This document shows positions 46,657 through 59,106 of a stretch of DNA of 64,000 bases, in pieces. Position 1 is the first letter of the stretch; each line of letters begins with the position of its first letter. This stretch comes from Calliopum simillimum (taxonomy: Eukaryota; Arthropoda; Insecta; Diptera; Lauxaniidae). The notes below the pieces were generated by a model, which searched no databases, was not told the origin of the DNA, and was given only the letters and a program-made list of their open reading frames with translations. The DNA lies in NCBI GenBank assembly GCA_951812925.1, contig OX638368.1, positions 73,318,422 to 73,382,421 of the forward strand. Direction: 5' to 3'. Position numbers and translations under genes: made by a program.

Positions 46657-49126
46657 TAGAGTGGTCCAAATTTTGTATGGAAAAACCAAAAGTGTTAAAA
46701 AGTCATGGTGCGCGCGACTTTTCTGAATCCTTGGATCCTGCTGTTACAAAAAGTGCTTTGGAACCAAAAAAAAATTGCGTTTAGATATTCCGCAACGAGC
46801 TTGAAGGTACTTTTTTAGGAATTTTTGAGTTTTTGAGTACTATTTTTAACTTAAACGCTATATCTTTTGAACCAGATAAAGTATTTGCAAAAATTAAATT
46901 GCATTTTGCTAAGAATATTTTGAACCATTTTTTGCATTAATAATAATTCATGTTCTCTTTCCCAATTTTTTTTAGCAGCACTTTAAACTTCAAAATTTGT
47001 TAATTTTTTGAGGTATTTGCAGTTTCAAGAACCGATTTTTTTCTTATTTTGCTCTAGCGAATTTTTTTTTATATTTCTATTTTTTTACGCATTAATTTAT
47101 CTATCAACTGACTCCAACAACTAAGCCACCAGCTTCACTTTACTTGCTAAAAACCGTAAAGTTTAATCAAATTTGGCCAAAAAAAAACTTTGAGCTTAAA
47201 ATTTTCATGGTGAAACAGAAACAACAATAGTCATTTGTGATGCATTTGTTCATGAGAGTTCTAAATCCGGTCATAGAATTGCTCTATCTTGTACGGTTTT
47301 AGATATATCCTAACCTAAAAATGCAAAAAACACCGTTTTTGATATTTTTGAAGCTGTTATATAACGACATGGTAACTTTCAGCTTGGTATTGAAGATAAA
47401 AGTGACGGCTGAAATATCGTAAGCAGAAATAATAAAAAAACGTTTTTTTTTTGCAATTTTTTGTTTATTTTTGACTAATTATACCCTACACCCAGGGTAT
47501 ATTCACTTTGTCCTTCCGTTTGTAACGCAGAGAAGGAGGCGTGGCAGATATAGAAAAGTATATATATTCTTGATCAGCGTCACCTCCTGAGTCGATATAG
47601 CCATGTCCGTCCGTCTGGCTGGCTGGGTGGCTGGCTGTGTGTTGAAATACACTTTTTGGGAAAACTGAGCAAGATAATTCAATGAAACTTGGTACACTGC
47701 CTTCGTCACCAAAGTTAGCTCGGGGGATTGAAAATGAGCGAAATCGCTCGATGGAAACGCCTACCGCCCATACAAAAAATATATTCAAAATGCAATTTTA
47801 GGAGTTTTTTTCACGACAATGCAACCAAAATACGCATTAATATTAAAAATTGTAAGCGCAAGCTCTGAGGAAAAACTAAGCGAATTCGGACAAGAGGGCG
47901 TGGCACCTCCCATATAAGCAAATGCTTAAAAATGCTATACTGAAAGCGTTTTTTGAAATATTCGAATCTAATTTGACTCAGACACTAAGAATCATAAATG
48001 AAAGCTCTCAACAAAAATTGGGTGAAATCGGACAAGGGGGCGTGGTACCTCCCACATAAGCATAAGTTTCAAAATGCTAAACTGAAACAGTTTCTTGAGA
48101 TAATCGAACCAAGCTTCACTCAAATACTAAATACTATAAATGCACGCTCTAAGCTAAAACTAGACGAACTCGGTCAAGAGGGCGTGGCACCTCCTATATA
48201 AGCAAAAGTTTCAAAACGCTTTACTGAAAAAGTTTTTCACTCAGACACTAAAAACTATAAATGCATGCGCTGAACAAAAACTGGGTGACCTCGGACAAGA
48301 GGGCGTAGCAACTCCCATATGAGCAAAATTTGAAAAATACTGCAGTGTAGGGTATTTAATGTTTGGCCAGGCCAAATTTTACACCCTTACTAGTTTTTTT
48401 TTTTTTGGTTTTTTAGAAGATCTATGAAAACTATCCGTTAACCTATTTTGCCAAAAATAACATGAAGTGCAAAAATTTCGATATTGCAAAGAACGTTGTT
48501 TTACTCAGAAGATTAGGAACTAATGATTTTATAAAAAAAAAGTGGTACCTTACGTCATCCTATTATGATATCTTATTTTAATGCCTTGAAAACACTAAAA
48601 TGAATTTTCTTTTTGAGTCTAATTTAATTATACTTAATAGTTTTTAGTGAGTAAAAGTGTTACTAATAGCTTAGTTGTTGGAATTATTTAAAAGATAAAT
48701 TAATGCATAAAAATATAAAAATGTTTAAAAAAATTTGCTAGAGCAAAATAAGAAAAAAATCGGTTGTTGAAAGTGCAAGCACCTCAAAAAATTAACAAAT
48801 TTTTAAGTTTAAAGTGCTGTTAAAAAAAATTGGCAAAAAGTAGATTAACTATTAATAATGTAGAACATGGCTCAAAATATTTCTAACAAAATGCAATTTA
48901 ATTTTTGCAAATACTTTATCTGGTTCAAAAGGTATAGCGTTTAAATTAAAAAAAGAACTCAAAAACTCAAAAATTCCCAAAAGAGTACCTTCAAGCTCGT
49001 TGCGGAATATCTAAACGCAATTTTTTTTTGGTTCCAAAGCACTTTTTGTAATCAGCACGATCCAAGGATTCAGAAAAGTCGCGCGCACCTTGACTTTTTA
49101 ACACTTTCGGATTTTGGACCACTCTA
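46657..49126. mobile_element. TAGAGTGGTCC hAT-like palindromic element, second copy
   Basis: Same ends as 505-2356, perfect 8-bp TSD GTATGTAT (46649-46656, 49127-49134), opposite orientation as judged from the arm contents. Its middle holds a DINE-1 (47481-48394), and part of the central palindrome seen in the first copy is missing there. Confidence 0.87.
47481..48394 (+). mobile_element. DINE-1 / Helentron-like element 3
   Basis: ATACCCTACACCCAGGGTAT start, DINE-1 5' region, five or so ~115-bp repeats with AGAGGGCGTGGCACCTCCCA, hairpin TTTGGCCAGGCCAAA, end CTTACTAGT followed by T. The best preserved of the three copies; no TSD. Nested in a hAT-like element. Confidence 0.87.
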
Positions 49127-49134
49127 GTATGTAT

Positions 49135-52100
49135 TCTCCTTTAACTCCTAGGAGGAGCATAGGGCCAATATGAAATCTCTCCATTTGTCACGATCCCTTG
49201 CGATGACTTTGATCTCTTGCCACGATTTTCCCGATTCTTGGATTTCCTTTTCCAACGACCTTTTCCAGTTGGTTTTGGGTGTACCACGTCCTCTACTGCC
49301 TTGTGGATTCCACTCAAGGGCCTGGCGACAAACTTCGCTGTGTGGTTTCCGGAGAGTGTGACCAATCCATCCCCATTTGCGCAGCTTGATCTCGTTTGCT
49401 ATAGCGTTCTGTTTGTATTTTTGATGTAGCTCGGCATTTGATATAGTGCGAGGCCACCAAACCTTTAGTATACGCCTTAAGCATTTGTTGACGAATACTT
49501 GCAGCTTGTTCGTTAGTTGTTCAGTAACAAGCCATGTTTCGCACCCATATAACAAAACCGATTTCACATTCGGATCAAAAATGCGTACTCTCGTTTTGGT
49601 GGATATAACGGATGAAGACCATATTTTGTTCAGTTGAGCAAACGCGCCTTTTGCTTTTGCTATTCTTGAGTTAATATCCTCTTTTGCTCCACCATCCATG
49701 GAGATAATGCTGCCTAAATACGTGAAGCTTTCGACGTTTTCGATGTCATCACTGCCAGCTCCAAACGTGGTTTGCCTTTAGCTTCATGCTTTTAGTCTTG
49801 AATACGTTGATTTTTAGGCCAGCCTTTTGTGATTCCAAGACAAGGTCTTCAATTTTGTTTTGCATATCTGAATGTTTGGACGATAAGAGGCAGATGTCGT
49901 CAGCGTAGTCGAGGTCTTCTAGATGTTCAGTAAAGTTCCATTGGATCCCCTTTTTGGCCTTATTAAGAGCTTTATCTAGAATATCGTCAAGAACGATAAG
50001 GAAGAGAGATGGTGATAGTAAACAACGCTGCCGTACGCCTGAATTAGTGGTGAATGTCGGTGACAACAACCCGTTGTGTAACACTCTGCATTTAAAGCCT
50101 TCATATTGTGCACGTACTAAGTTTATGGCCTTTGCGGCAATACCTCTTCGTTGCAGTGAAACCCATATGTTTTCTCAGGAGACACTGTCGAAGGCAGTGC
50201 TATAGTCAACGAAGACAAGTTGAAGTGCAGCACGCCACTCGCATGATTGTTCGACAATTATTCTGAGCGTGTTGATTTGATCCACGCATGATCTGTTTCG
50301 CCGGAATCCTGCTTTCGAATGGCCGAATCAAGTTTTTCGCTTACCCTGCTCAGAAGCACTTTCGTCAGTACTTTTGATGGTACTGAGAGCAAGGTGATGC
50401 CTCTATAGTTTCGGCACTCGCTTAGGTTACCTTTTTTCGGCAATTTGACTAACATGCCGTGTATCCAATCTTCTGGCAAACGCTCTTCACTCCAGATTTT
50501 GGTGAACAGAGAATGGAGAATTTTAGCTGATGTTATGGGGCATGCCTTTAGCAGTTCAGCTGTTATTTGATCTATACCGGCGGCCTTGTTGTTGTTCATG
50601 CTTTGGATAGCTTTCACTATTTCATCAATTGTAGGCGGTGGTGTTTGTATTCGACTACTACTGCGAGTCACTGCGGCAAATGTAGTTGGTGATTCTGGTT
50701 GCAGGGATGTGGTAGACATGGGATTTAGTATAGAGATTTCCATTTTTATCTTTGATAGGGCGGCTCTGTTGGAGTTTTCTGCCTGATAATCTGCGGGTGA
50801 TATCGTACAGCTGCCTGAGATTTTGAGCATTTACAGCGCTTTCGGCTTCGCTCGCAAGGTCGTTATACATTCTTCTTTTGTCTTGTCTGCACGATCGCCT
50901 GACTTCTTTATTGATAGAGTTAAAGACCTTTTCGGCAACGTTCTTTTGCGCTCTAGTTTTAGCGTCGTCTCTCAGTTTTTTCGCGCTTCTTCTTTTTTCG
51001 ACAAGACCCCACGTTTCCTTGGTCATCCAGTGCTTCTTGTTCGAGGGTCGAAACCCAAGTATTTTTTCACTGGAGTTTAAGAACGCAGCCTTAGCGGCCC
51101 TCCATGATGTTTCAATACTTCCACCACAATCGAACGGAACTGTTTTTAGTTCCTCTACGAAAGATCTGCGTACCTCGTAGTTCTTAAGCTTAAGCACGTC
51201 GAATTTTTTTGCTACAGATTGTTCGCTGGGACGTTTATTAGCGGCGAGTTTTAGTCGAATGACCGCGACGAGAAGATGGTGGTCGGAGCCTATGTCAGCG
51301 GCCCTCTTTACTCGTACGTCCAGAAGACTCCCTCTCCATTTTCTGCTAATGCAGAAGTGGTCGATTTGGTTTTCAGTGATGTTGTTTGGAGACACCCAAG
51401 TAGCCTTATGGCATTTTTTGTGTGGGAATGGCGTACCTCCAACGACAAGACCGGCTGTATTGCAGGCGTCAACGAGAAGCTCTCCATTGTCGTTTCTCGC
51501 ACCCAAACCATGTCTTCCAATCACGTGCTCTAGGTAAAGGTTTTCTGAGCCTACTTTAGCATTCAAATCGCCCATAACCATTATGATGTCGTTCTTGTGA
51601 GCACTGTTTATTGCTATAGTGAGCTGGCTGTAGAATTCATCTTTGGTTTCTCTCTCTGCCAACTCGGTGGGCGCGTATGCTTGGAAGATGGTAATATTTC
51701 TTGCGGGGGTTCGAAACCATAACTGCCTTTACTGCAGTTTTACTTAGCAAAAATCCAACTCCATCCCTGTGGATGTCATCTTGCGATCTACCGGAGTATA
51801 GAAATTTTTCGCCGTCAGGAAGTACATATTCGCCGGCACCGTTCCATCTACACTCGCTTAATCCCAATATCTCAAGGTTGAATTTGTGGGGTTCTCTAAC
51901 GGCTTGGTGTATTTTGCCTGGTTCATTAAGAGTTCGGACATTCCAAGAGCCGATGCGTGTTCGAGTTTTCATCGAAAGGATTTTAAAATTTTGAGAAACC
52001 ATATTGGTTCCAGTTATAGGAGAATCATTCCTAACTATGCATGTTTCTTGTACCTCCAAATCCGATGTGCGTGCTGCCAAGGCAGGTCGATTAACCACAC

Positions 52101-52515
52101 TCTGGTGGGTACCACTTAGAGAGTTATTTTCCATCGTTTTTCGATCCATGCTTCATTAGTATAATCTTCTCGGCAACGCCCCACGCAGTAAGTTATAAGC
52201 TTAAAGCTGGATCCGGCAAGCGCTGCAAATATAGTGGCCCAATTCGCTTTTAATTTCAGCCGCCCAATCTGGAACAGACGCTGACCTGGGAGCCGCCCAC
52301 TCTGGGTCAGACGCTTCAGGATTTCGACAAGATGCTTATTTTAAGGCGGCATCGACTCGCCTTGTCAGTGCCAGTTACGGGCATTGTGGGTTTTTCTTTT
52401 GAGGCGCAACGCTACACCCTTCCAAACCCTGGCTGGTCACCCGCTTTTAGTCGCCTTTTACGACAGGCATGCTTACCTCGGGTATATTCTGACCTAAGGG
52501 GTCAGGGAAGAAAAT
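49135..52515 (-). mobile_element. RTE-like LINE, near full length
   Basis: Minus strand. The 5' region (52515 downward) has GGTCAGAATATACCCGAGGT and the GC-rich leader, then a single long EN-RT reading frame and almost no 3' UTR: the stop lies about 15 bp from the end, as usual for RTE. The 3' end abuts the TSD of the hAT-like element. No TSD could be shown. Confidence 0.8.
49148..52149 (-). pseudogene. RTE-type endonuclease / reverse transcriptase, broken
   Basis: From 52149: GSWNVRTL, LGLSECRWNGAGEY, GVGFLLSK (52149-51637); GDLNAKVG, NQIDHFCISRKW and GSDHHLL (51662-50658), completing the endonuclease. Then NNNKAAGIDQI, ECRNYRGITLLSVPSKV (50830-50258), YADDICLLS (50084-49749) and the C-terminal LLYGCETW, RRILKVWWP, RDKWRDF (49699-49148). 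At least four frame changes separate these pieces, so no full protein can be made. Spacing and order of domains are otherwise complete. Confidence 0.88.
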
Positions 52516-52519
52516 GGTT

Positions 52520-54480
52520 GTATAAAAATGGGCGCGGCCATGCCCACTCATTCTATAAAAAGCAAATTTGTCATCTCTCTGAAACTATTTGACATATGTG
52601 TTCGCATCACTTTATCTGAAATCAAATCTTATCCACCTCTGCCTAATAGTTTCAGAGATAGAATTGAATGTTTCCTTGTTTTCATATAAATAGCATTTTT
52701 CCGACCTTAAACGGCCTGCAGGCACGGTCAAATATGTTCCGATCTAGACCAAATTTATTTTGCTTGGTGTCTATACCTAGGAGACCAAAATAAGAATAGA
52801 AAAAAAACTGCTGTGGTTTAACATTTTTACAGTGCCATATCGTGTTCGCTTCACTTTACCTGAAATCAAATCTTATTTATATGTGTCAAATAGTTTCAGA
52901 GATATGACAAATTTGATTTTTTAGAGGGAGGGGGCGTGGCCCCACCCATTTTTTATCAAATTTTTTTTCCCAGTGCCAATTAGATATGTACCAAACCTCA
53001 TTTACCTGAGTCAAATATTTTCAGAAAAACGACAAATTTCGGGTGGAGTGGGTGTGGGGCTGCCCTTTTTTTTATTTGATACTAGCTGGCCTGGTTGCGA
53101 CTTCGTTCGCCCATTCCCGATGCCTTTAAGTAAGAAGTCCCATTCATCTCCGTCGTCCCTCTCTTCCAATCACCAAGGTTTTTAAACATCCATGTATCAA
53201 CTTTTGTAATCATAGCTCCCATAGGTACAGAGATATAGCATTTTATATATTTTTGTATGAAGGGTGCAACTCCCCCTTCTCAACCCCCCGCCCAAGTATT
53301 TCAAAGTAAATGGTAGATAGAATATTCATGTATGTACCAAGTTTTATAACGATATCTGCGATATGTGAAGAAATGTAGCATTTTGTGTATTTTTGAAAAG
53401 TGGATGCAATTCTCCTACACCCAATATCCCCCATGTTTTGCATGGTGAATGGTAGATATGTACATTATGCATTGATAGATTTATATGTAAATCGATCTTT
53501 GCAAATATATGACTAAAAGTTCAATTAAATAAAATCAATTTTCAATATAAAATGTCATTAAGTAACACACTTAAAAATTCTTAAAATTATGCGTAAGTGT
53601 AGAGATATAACATTTTTTGTATTTTTTTCGTATGGGGGGTGCAACCCCCGTTCCCCTCAGTGCCATCCCACCCCCTTAAGAGCCTTCTACAGACCATAGC
53701 AAACAATTTAAAAAAAAAATTATGTAAATCGGCCTTGTAGTTTCCGCGTTCATAAGCTACATACGGACACCATTTCATTTTTATATATATAGACTATTTA
53801 CTCAAGTATTGTTCATATATGTAGTAAATCTCATCCTCCTATGTTAAATGGTTGCTTCCATATTTTCATATAAATAGCATTTTCCGACCTTTAACGGCCT
53901 GCGGGCACGGTCAAATATGTTCCAATCCGGACCAAATTTTTTTTGCTTGGTGTCTATACCTAGGAGACCAAAATAAGAACAGAAAAGGATACTGCTTCTA
54001 TATCAACTTAGTACCTTAAATTGGTTTAACATTTTTACAGTGCCATATCCTGTTTGCTTCACTTTACCTGATATCAAATCTTATTCATATGTGTCGAATA
54101 GTTTCAGAGATAGAACAAATTGGATTTTTTTTGGAAGAAGGGGGCGTGACCCTGTCCATTTTTTATTAAAAATTTGTTTCCCAGTGCCAATTACATATGT
54201 ACCGAATCTCATTCCCCTGAGTCCAATATTTCCAGAGATACAAGAACTCCGGGTCGAGGGGGCGTGGCGTCGCCCATTTTTTTATTGGCTGCAATTTACT
54301 CAAGCATTGTTCATATACATACCAAATCTCATTCACTTATGTCAAATAGTTTCAAAGATAGAACTGATTCTTGCGATTAAAGTCACATTTTTCCATATAA
54401 ATAGCGTTTTCCGACCTTCAACGGCCTTTCGGCACGGTCAAATTTTATCCGATCAGGACCAAAATTTGTATGCTTGATAC
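52520..54480 (-). repeat. ~500-bp tandem repeats, right array (inverted)
   Basis: Units marked by GGCACGGTCAAAT at about 52720, 53900 and 54430. After subtracting the Helitron the spacing is about 480-530 bp. Opposite orientation to 45897-46656, so the two arrays form a large interrupted inverted repeat. No genuine coding frames. Confidence 0.8.
53092..53793 (-). mobile_element. Non-autonomous Helitron with a visible empty site
   Basis: Minus strand: TCTATATATATAAAAATG start (53793), GCGAACGAAGTCGC hairpin region and CCAGCTAG end (53092). The flanks AAATAG and TATC are contiguous in the sister repeat at 46535-46545, so the insertion added only the element, with no TSD. Related to the tandem Helitrons of units A and B; holds an extra ~130 bp near 53455-53585. 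Confidence 0.9.
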
Positions 54481-54702
54481 TTTCACCAATAAAAAACTTT
54501 TTAGCCCTTGGTAGCAAGGTTTTTTTAATTTTAACGATAGGTCTAATACCTTAACTGCAAAAACATTTTGTCCTGACGTTTTGACCAATCTGGCTCTAAC
54601 TTTGCTTACCTGCCCTTGGATCACAATAATTGAAGGTAAACTTTGAAAAGTACAACTGATTTATATTACTGAATTTTTTGTACTAAATGTTTTCATAAAG
54701 TA

Positions 54703-55572
54703 GGGGAAGGTAACCGGTTGTGGGCCGGGTTTCGTTTTTTGCCCGTAACTTGCATTCAAGTATACATTTTTCGGACTTGTGGGTACCAATGGAAAGCTAG
54801 AGGCAGTAAGTAACCAAAAAGAAACAATTTTTCTATAATTTTTCAACAAAAAATTTTTTTTAACAAATTTTGTAAAGACCTCGTTTTTGGACAAACAAAA
54901 TTTTATAACCGGTTGTGGGCCATCCTGAAAAATCCACTTCAAATGCAAAATTATGAAGAAAAACCAGTAAAGAAATATGTATTATCAAAATTTATTCATC
55001 AATAAAGCCTCTAGTGGCGAAAAAACATCAAGAAAATGTGACTTTTTTAAATTATTAATCATCCTCATCGGATTTGCAATTTTTGCATGTATGTATAATA
55101 GATCTTTTTTTTACAGCAGCGCATTTCAAATGCACAAACCGATCGCAGCCACCGTTGCATGGCTTTTGTCAAATTTGGTGGCATTTCATGAAAACAACGT
55201 GGTGGCCCACAACCGGTAACGGCAGCCATCCCTGGCAAAATTCTCGTGGCGAAAAATTTTGAGCAAACTCGATATAAAATCGGAAAATTTAACGCAAATA
55301 CTGCATAAAAATGCATAACACTCACCTCTTTGCAATATTTCACTTCGCTTCATCCTCAGAAATTACATTATTGAAAATTTCTTCGTCAATTTTTTTTTTG
55401 TTTTGTTATTGACGCGGGCCAGATGCGTCCTTTCACTTCAGTGTTTGCACTAATACTGTCTATTGACAATGTACACATAACCTCATACTCAGATCTGTCA
55501 TATTTTATAAACGTCAAAAAATACAAGGGGTGGCCCATAACCGGTGACGGCCCACAGCCGGTTACCTTACCC
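54703..55572. mobile_element. TA-flanked TIR element, 870 bp
   Basis: Ends GGGGAAGGTAACCGG / GGGTAAGGTAACCGG (14 of 15), TA on each side (54701-54702, 55573-55574), as in Tc1/mariner-type MITEs. The motif AACCGG(T/C)..GTGGGCC recurs inside near 54906, 55202 and 55530. No transposase frame. Confidence 0.72.
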
Positions 55573-55769
55573 TAAATATTGATTATTGAAATTTTTTAAA
55601 GTCGTCATCATCACTTCTGTAAATGGCCCCAACAAATTTTTTAATTTTTTTCGTCAAAAAGGTCACTTCCACATCTGTAAACAATACCGTGAGTAAAAAA
55701 AACATAATTTGTTTTTTTTTTTGGAAATTGTACGCTTATTTAAGTGAAAAATCACTTTACCGTAGATAT

Positions 55770-57000
55770 ACAGTAAGAAGCAAAACTGTCAACATGGTTG
55801 GTATTGTCGATTTATTACTGCTATAGCGTCCGTTTTGATTACACTGTTCAACGAATTTCAGGTTTTTGTTCTTATCTCAGTTCAGACCATAAAATTATTA
55901 TTCCTTGCTATTGGCATAATAGAACTGCATTTACAAAATTTTTCCATCACGTCTCAATTTTCAGATGAATTGACAAATCCAAAATCACGACTTACATCCG
56001 CTCGAAAATAAATTAAAAATTTTTATCCGTCAGAATTTAAAAAAAAACATGTCAAACGATTTAAAAAATAGCAATAATTTCAAATCTGAAAAATAATTTG
56101 AAATCGGTCCGCCAGATTTTTTGTATGCCCGTTTAATTGAGAAAATGTACTGAAAAAACCAAGCACCAACCATCTTTAATTACATAAATCTTGCCTTATC
56201 AATACAAAATTAAAAAAAACTCTTCGCGAGCTTGCGCATCATTATTTGAACTTTATTTTGATACCAAAAACTTAAGGATTGGACCATGAATAACCAACTT
56301 ATTTCCTTTTGAACAAAAAATGTACTTGCAGGAAGTCATACAAGTACTTTTATTTCTAAGTATGTAGTTATGATACAAAAATTCAATAGCTTTTGTATGA
56401 CTTTCTGTATGTTCATTTTTTGTTCAAAAGAAAATAAGTTGGTTATTCATGGTCCAATCCTTAAATTTTTGGTATCAAAATAAAGCTAAAAGAATGACGC
56501 GCAAGCCAATGCAAGATTTATGTAATTAAAGATGGTTGGTGCTTGGTTTTTTCAGTACATTTTCTCAATTAAACGGGCATACAAAATAATCTGCCGGACC
56601 GATTTCAAAATTTTTTTCAGATTTGAAATTACTACTATTTTCTGAATCGTTTGACATTTTTGCTTTTATATTCTGACGTATAAAAATTTTTTAATTTATT
56701 TTCGCGCGGATGTAAGTCGTGATTTTGGATTAGTCAATTTTTCTGAAAATTGAGACGTGATGGAAAAATTTTGTAAGTGCAGTTCTATTATGTCAATAGC
56801 AAGGAATAATAATTTTATGGTCTGAACTCAGATAATTTTTTGCCGTTGAACAGTGTTAAATGACCAACAAGAAATAAAAACCAAACGGAAGCTTAACATT
56901 TCCTCTAATCAAATATGTGAACAATTTTACCGAACTTCATACCAAAAAAAAAAAATAATGAACAAAAAACCATTTCGAAAACATGTTGACAGTTTTGTAC
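55770..57000. mobile_element. Foldback element, ~1.2 kb, short loop
   Basis: 55780-56330 pairs inverted with 56400-57000: AAGCACCAACCATCTTTAAT against ATTAAAGATGGTTGGTGCTT, and CCATGAATAACCAACTTATT against AATAAGTTGGTTATTCATGG. Loop of about 90 bp near 56365. Outer ends near ACTGTCAACATG. No frame or TSD recognised. Confidence 0.8.
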
Positions 57001-57363
57001 CACTTTAACTGATGTGCGTACAGACCTCGAACGTGAATTTTTCCTAGTTTAAAAAATACGATTTTAATAGATTTCGTTGTGCTGATTCCAAAACTGGCCA
57101 CAGAATCCCTCTACCTCGCCAGGATTCCGAGGTACTCTAACCTAAAAGTGCAAAAAACGACGTTTTTGCTGTTTTTCAAATTGTTTTCCAGGACACAAGG
57201 ATTTTTTCTGCTCTATTCCGTAAAGTGGTGACTGGTCATCTACGATTTTTCCTTGGAAAGTAATGGCCACTCTAAGATGACATCATGAAATTTTATAAAA
57301 CGGCTATAGCGGCAGGGTTTGGATTTATGCCAACTTAACATAGTTCAATTGGTATATATGGTT
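57001..57363. other. Spacer before copy C
   Basis: No gene or named repeat. The sentence-like run near 57130-57180 (ACTCTAACCTAAAAGTGCAA, then AACGACGTTTTTGC) resembles the interior of the TAGAGTGGTCC elements and may be a decayed fragment. Confidence 0.4.
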
Positions 57364-58796
57364 TCAAATTTCTTCATTTTATACATGTTAACATTTATTT
57401 AACTTTAATTATGTTCAAATATACTGTTTTTTCTTTAAGAAACATATATGGGCATATCCGAAAATAATCTTCCCTTATATGATCCAGGTTTTAAGAAAAT
57501 TTTTTTTTTGTGTTCAATAACCAAATGTGGTGGAATATATTCCTAGACGTATAAAATGAAATCTTCAATAGGTGAACAAAAAAATTTCGACCCAAGAGGG
57601 TGGCAGGAGGTCGTTTTAACTGAAAATTTTGGGCAAATCGAAATTTCCGATAATATGCGGAGAGCACATATTTTAGAAGTAGTAGATATGATACGGGGCA
57701 CCTTTCCAAATAATCTGAAGTAAAATTCAAAAAAATCGTATGAGGGTCGTGGCGACAGAATGGGTTTAAAAGTTTTAATCGCTCATGATGGCCGCATAAC
57801 AGGTCTTAAAATTCTGAAAAAAAAATCAAGGAAATTTTTTGATAAAAATAAATCGACTTTGGTTAAAACGTTTTTTAATTAAAGCGCTCCCTGCCGAGTA
57901 AAAAACGAATAACGCGATTTTTGGCGATATGCGATCGAGCACACCTTAGCGACACATAAAGCAAGATAACGGGATATCTAACGAATATTCTGGAGTAAAA
58001 TTCAGAAAAATCGTAAGTGGGGCGTGGCGACAGAATGGGTTAAAAAGTTTAAATAGCTCATAACGGCCCGAACGGAATTACGTTCACTCACACGAATTTA
58101 TGCACCTAATTACGTACTGAAGAAAATCGCCGTTTTTTAGTAAGATATTATTCGTTTTGTCTGTCTGTCTGTCTGCAGGAGCAAGCAAGGAGTAGATGAT
58201 CGGGTTATCGGAAATGTGATGCTACTGCCGTTGGATCTGTAGCAGCTGAAAGCAAAATCGGAAATGTGATGCTACTGCCGTTGGATCTGTAGCAGCTGAA
58301 AGCAAAAGCAATTATCGAAACGGAACACAACAATAAGCTCTTCTTAAATGTTACTTCCTCATGCATAGACGTCACGAGAAGAAATTGTCATTGGACAGGC
58401 TGTAGAAATTGTATTGCAGTAAGCCATGCGTTACCATCGCCTGATTTACTTATTTGTCTGGGAAAGCTTTAATAAGCGATTTTAAATGTGGCAAAGAATT
58501 TTCAAAAACTTTGTGAGAACGTTCGTTTATTGTATGTATTGGCATGATGCCATGAAACAAATAAATTATTCATGTAAAATAAGACATGTTTAAAATAAAA
58601 GATTGCAAGATAACATTATGTTTAATTGGGCTTTATCTCATAGGGGAAAATAAATTTGAAGTTGATTGGAAAACTTTGTAAAATTGTAAACAAAATATTT
58701 AACGTCAAATTTGCTTGTGTCTTTGCTTATGACAAAAGTGAGCTAGTCAACTGTAAAATTGGAAAATATTTAAGGGCCGCTTAAGCTACACTAAGA

Positions 58797-58925
58797 GCTG
58801 GTTCACACGACAAACTAAACTGTCGGGCGATAGTACTTTTTGTAGGCAAACGGAGGAACCGCTTCCCACCGCTTGCCAAGAAATAGTACAATCGCCCGAC
58901 AATTTAGTTTGTCGTGTGAACCAGC
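58797..58925. mobile_element. 129-bp palindromic MITE (copy C)
   Basis: Full-length counterpart of 13341-13469. Confidence 0.8.
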
Positions 58926-59106
58926 ACTAAAGGTTTATCTAAGCTTAAGCTTAAGCTCACACTGTGAAATTGACCCTAAATAACGCAACGCCTGAGGCTG
59001 CAATTTAAGTATGGCAGTTAGAAAGTATTTCTGAAATGTCTTAAACGGAATAGCCCTATAAATCGGGTTTGTGTGTGTGCCAAATTTTATGTGAACTTTT
59101 AGTAAG

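Noticed and set aside
51259..51994. Plus-strand frames of 77-100 residues in the RTE region
   Set aside because: Opposite-strand shadows of the endonuclease/reverse transcriptase frame.
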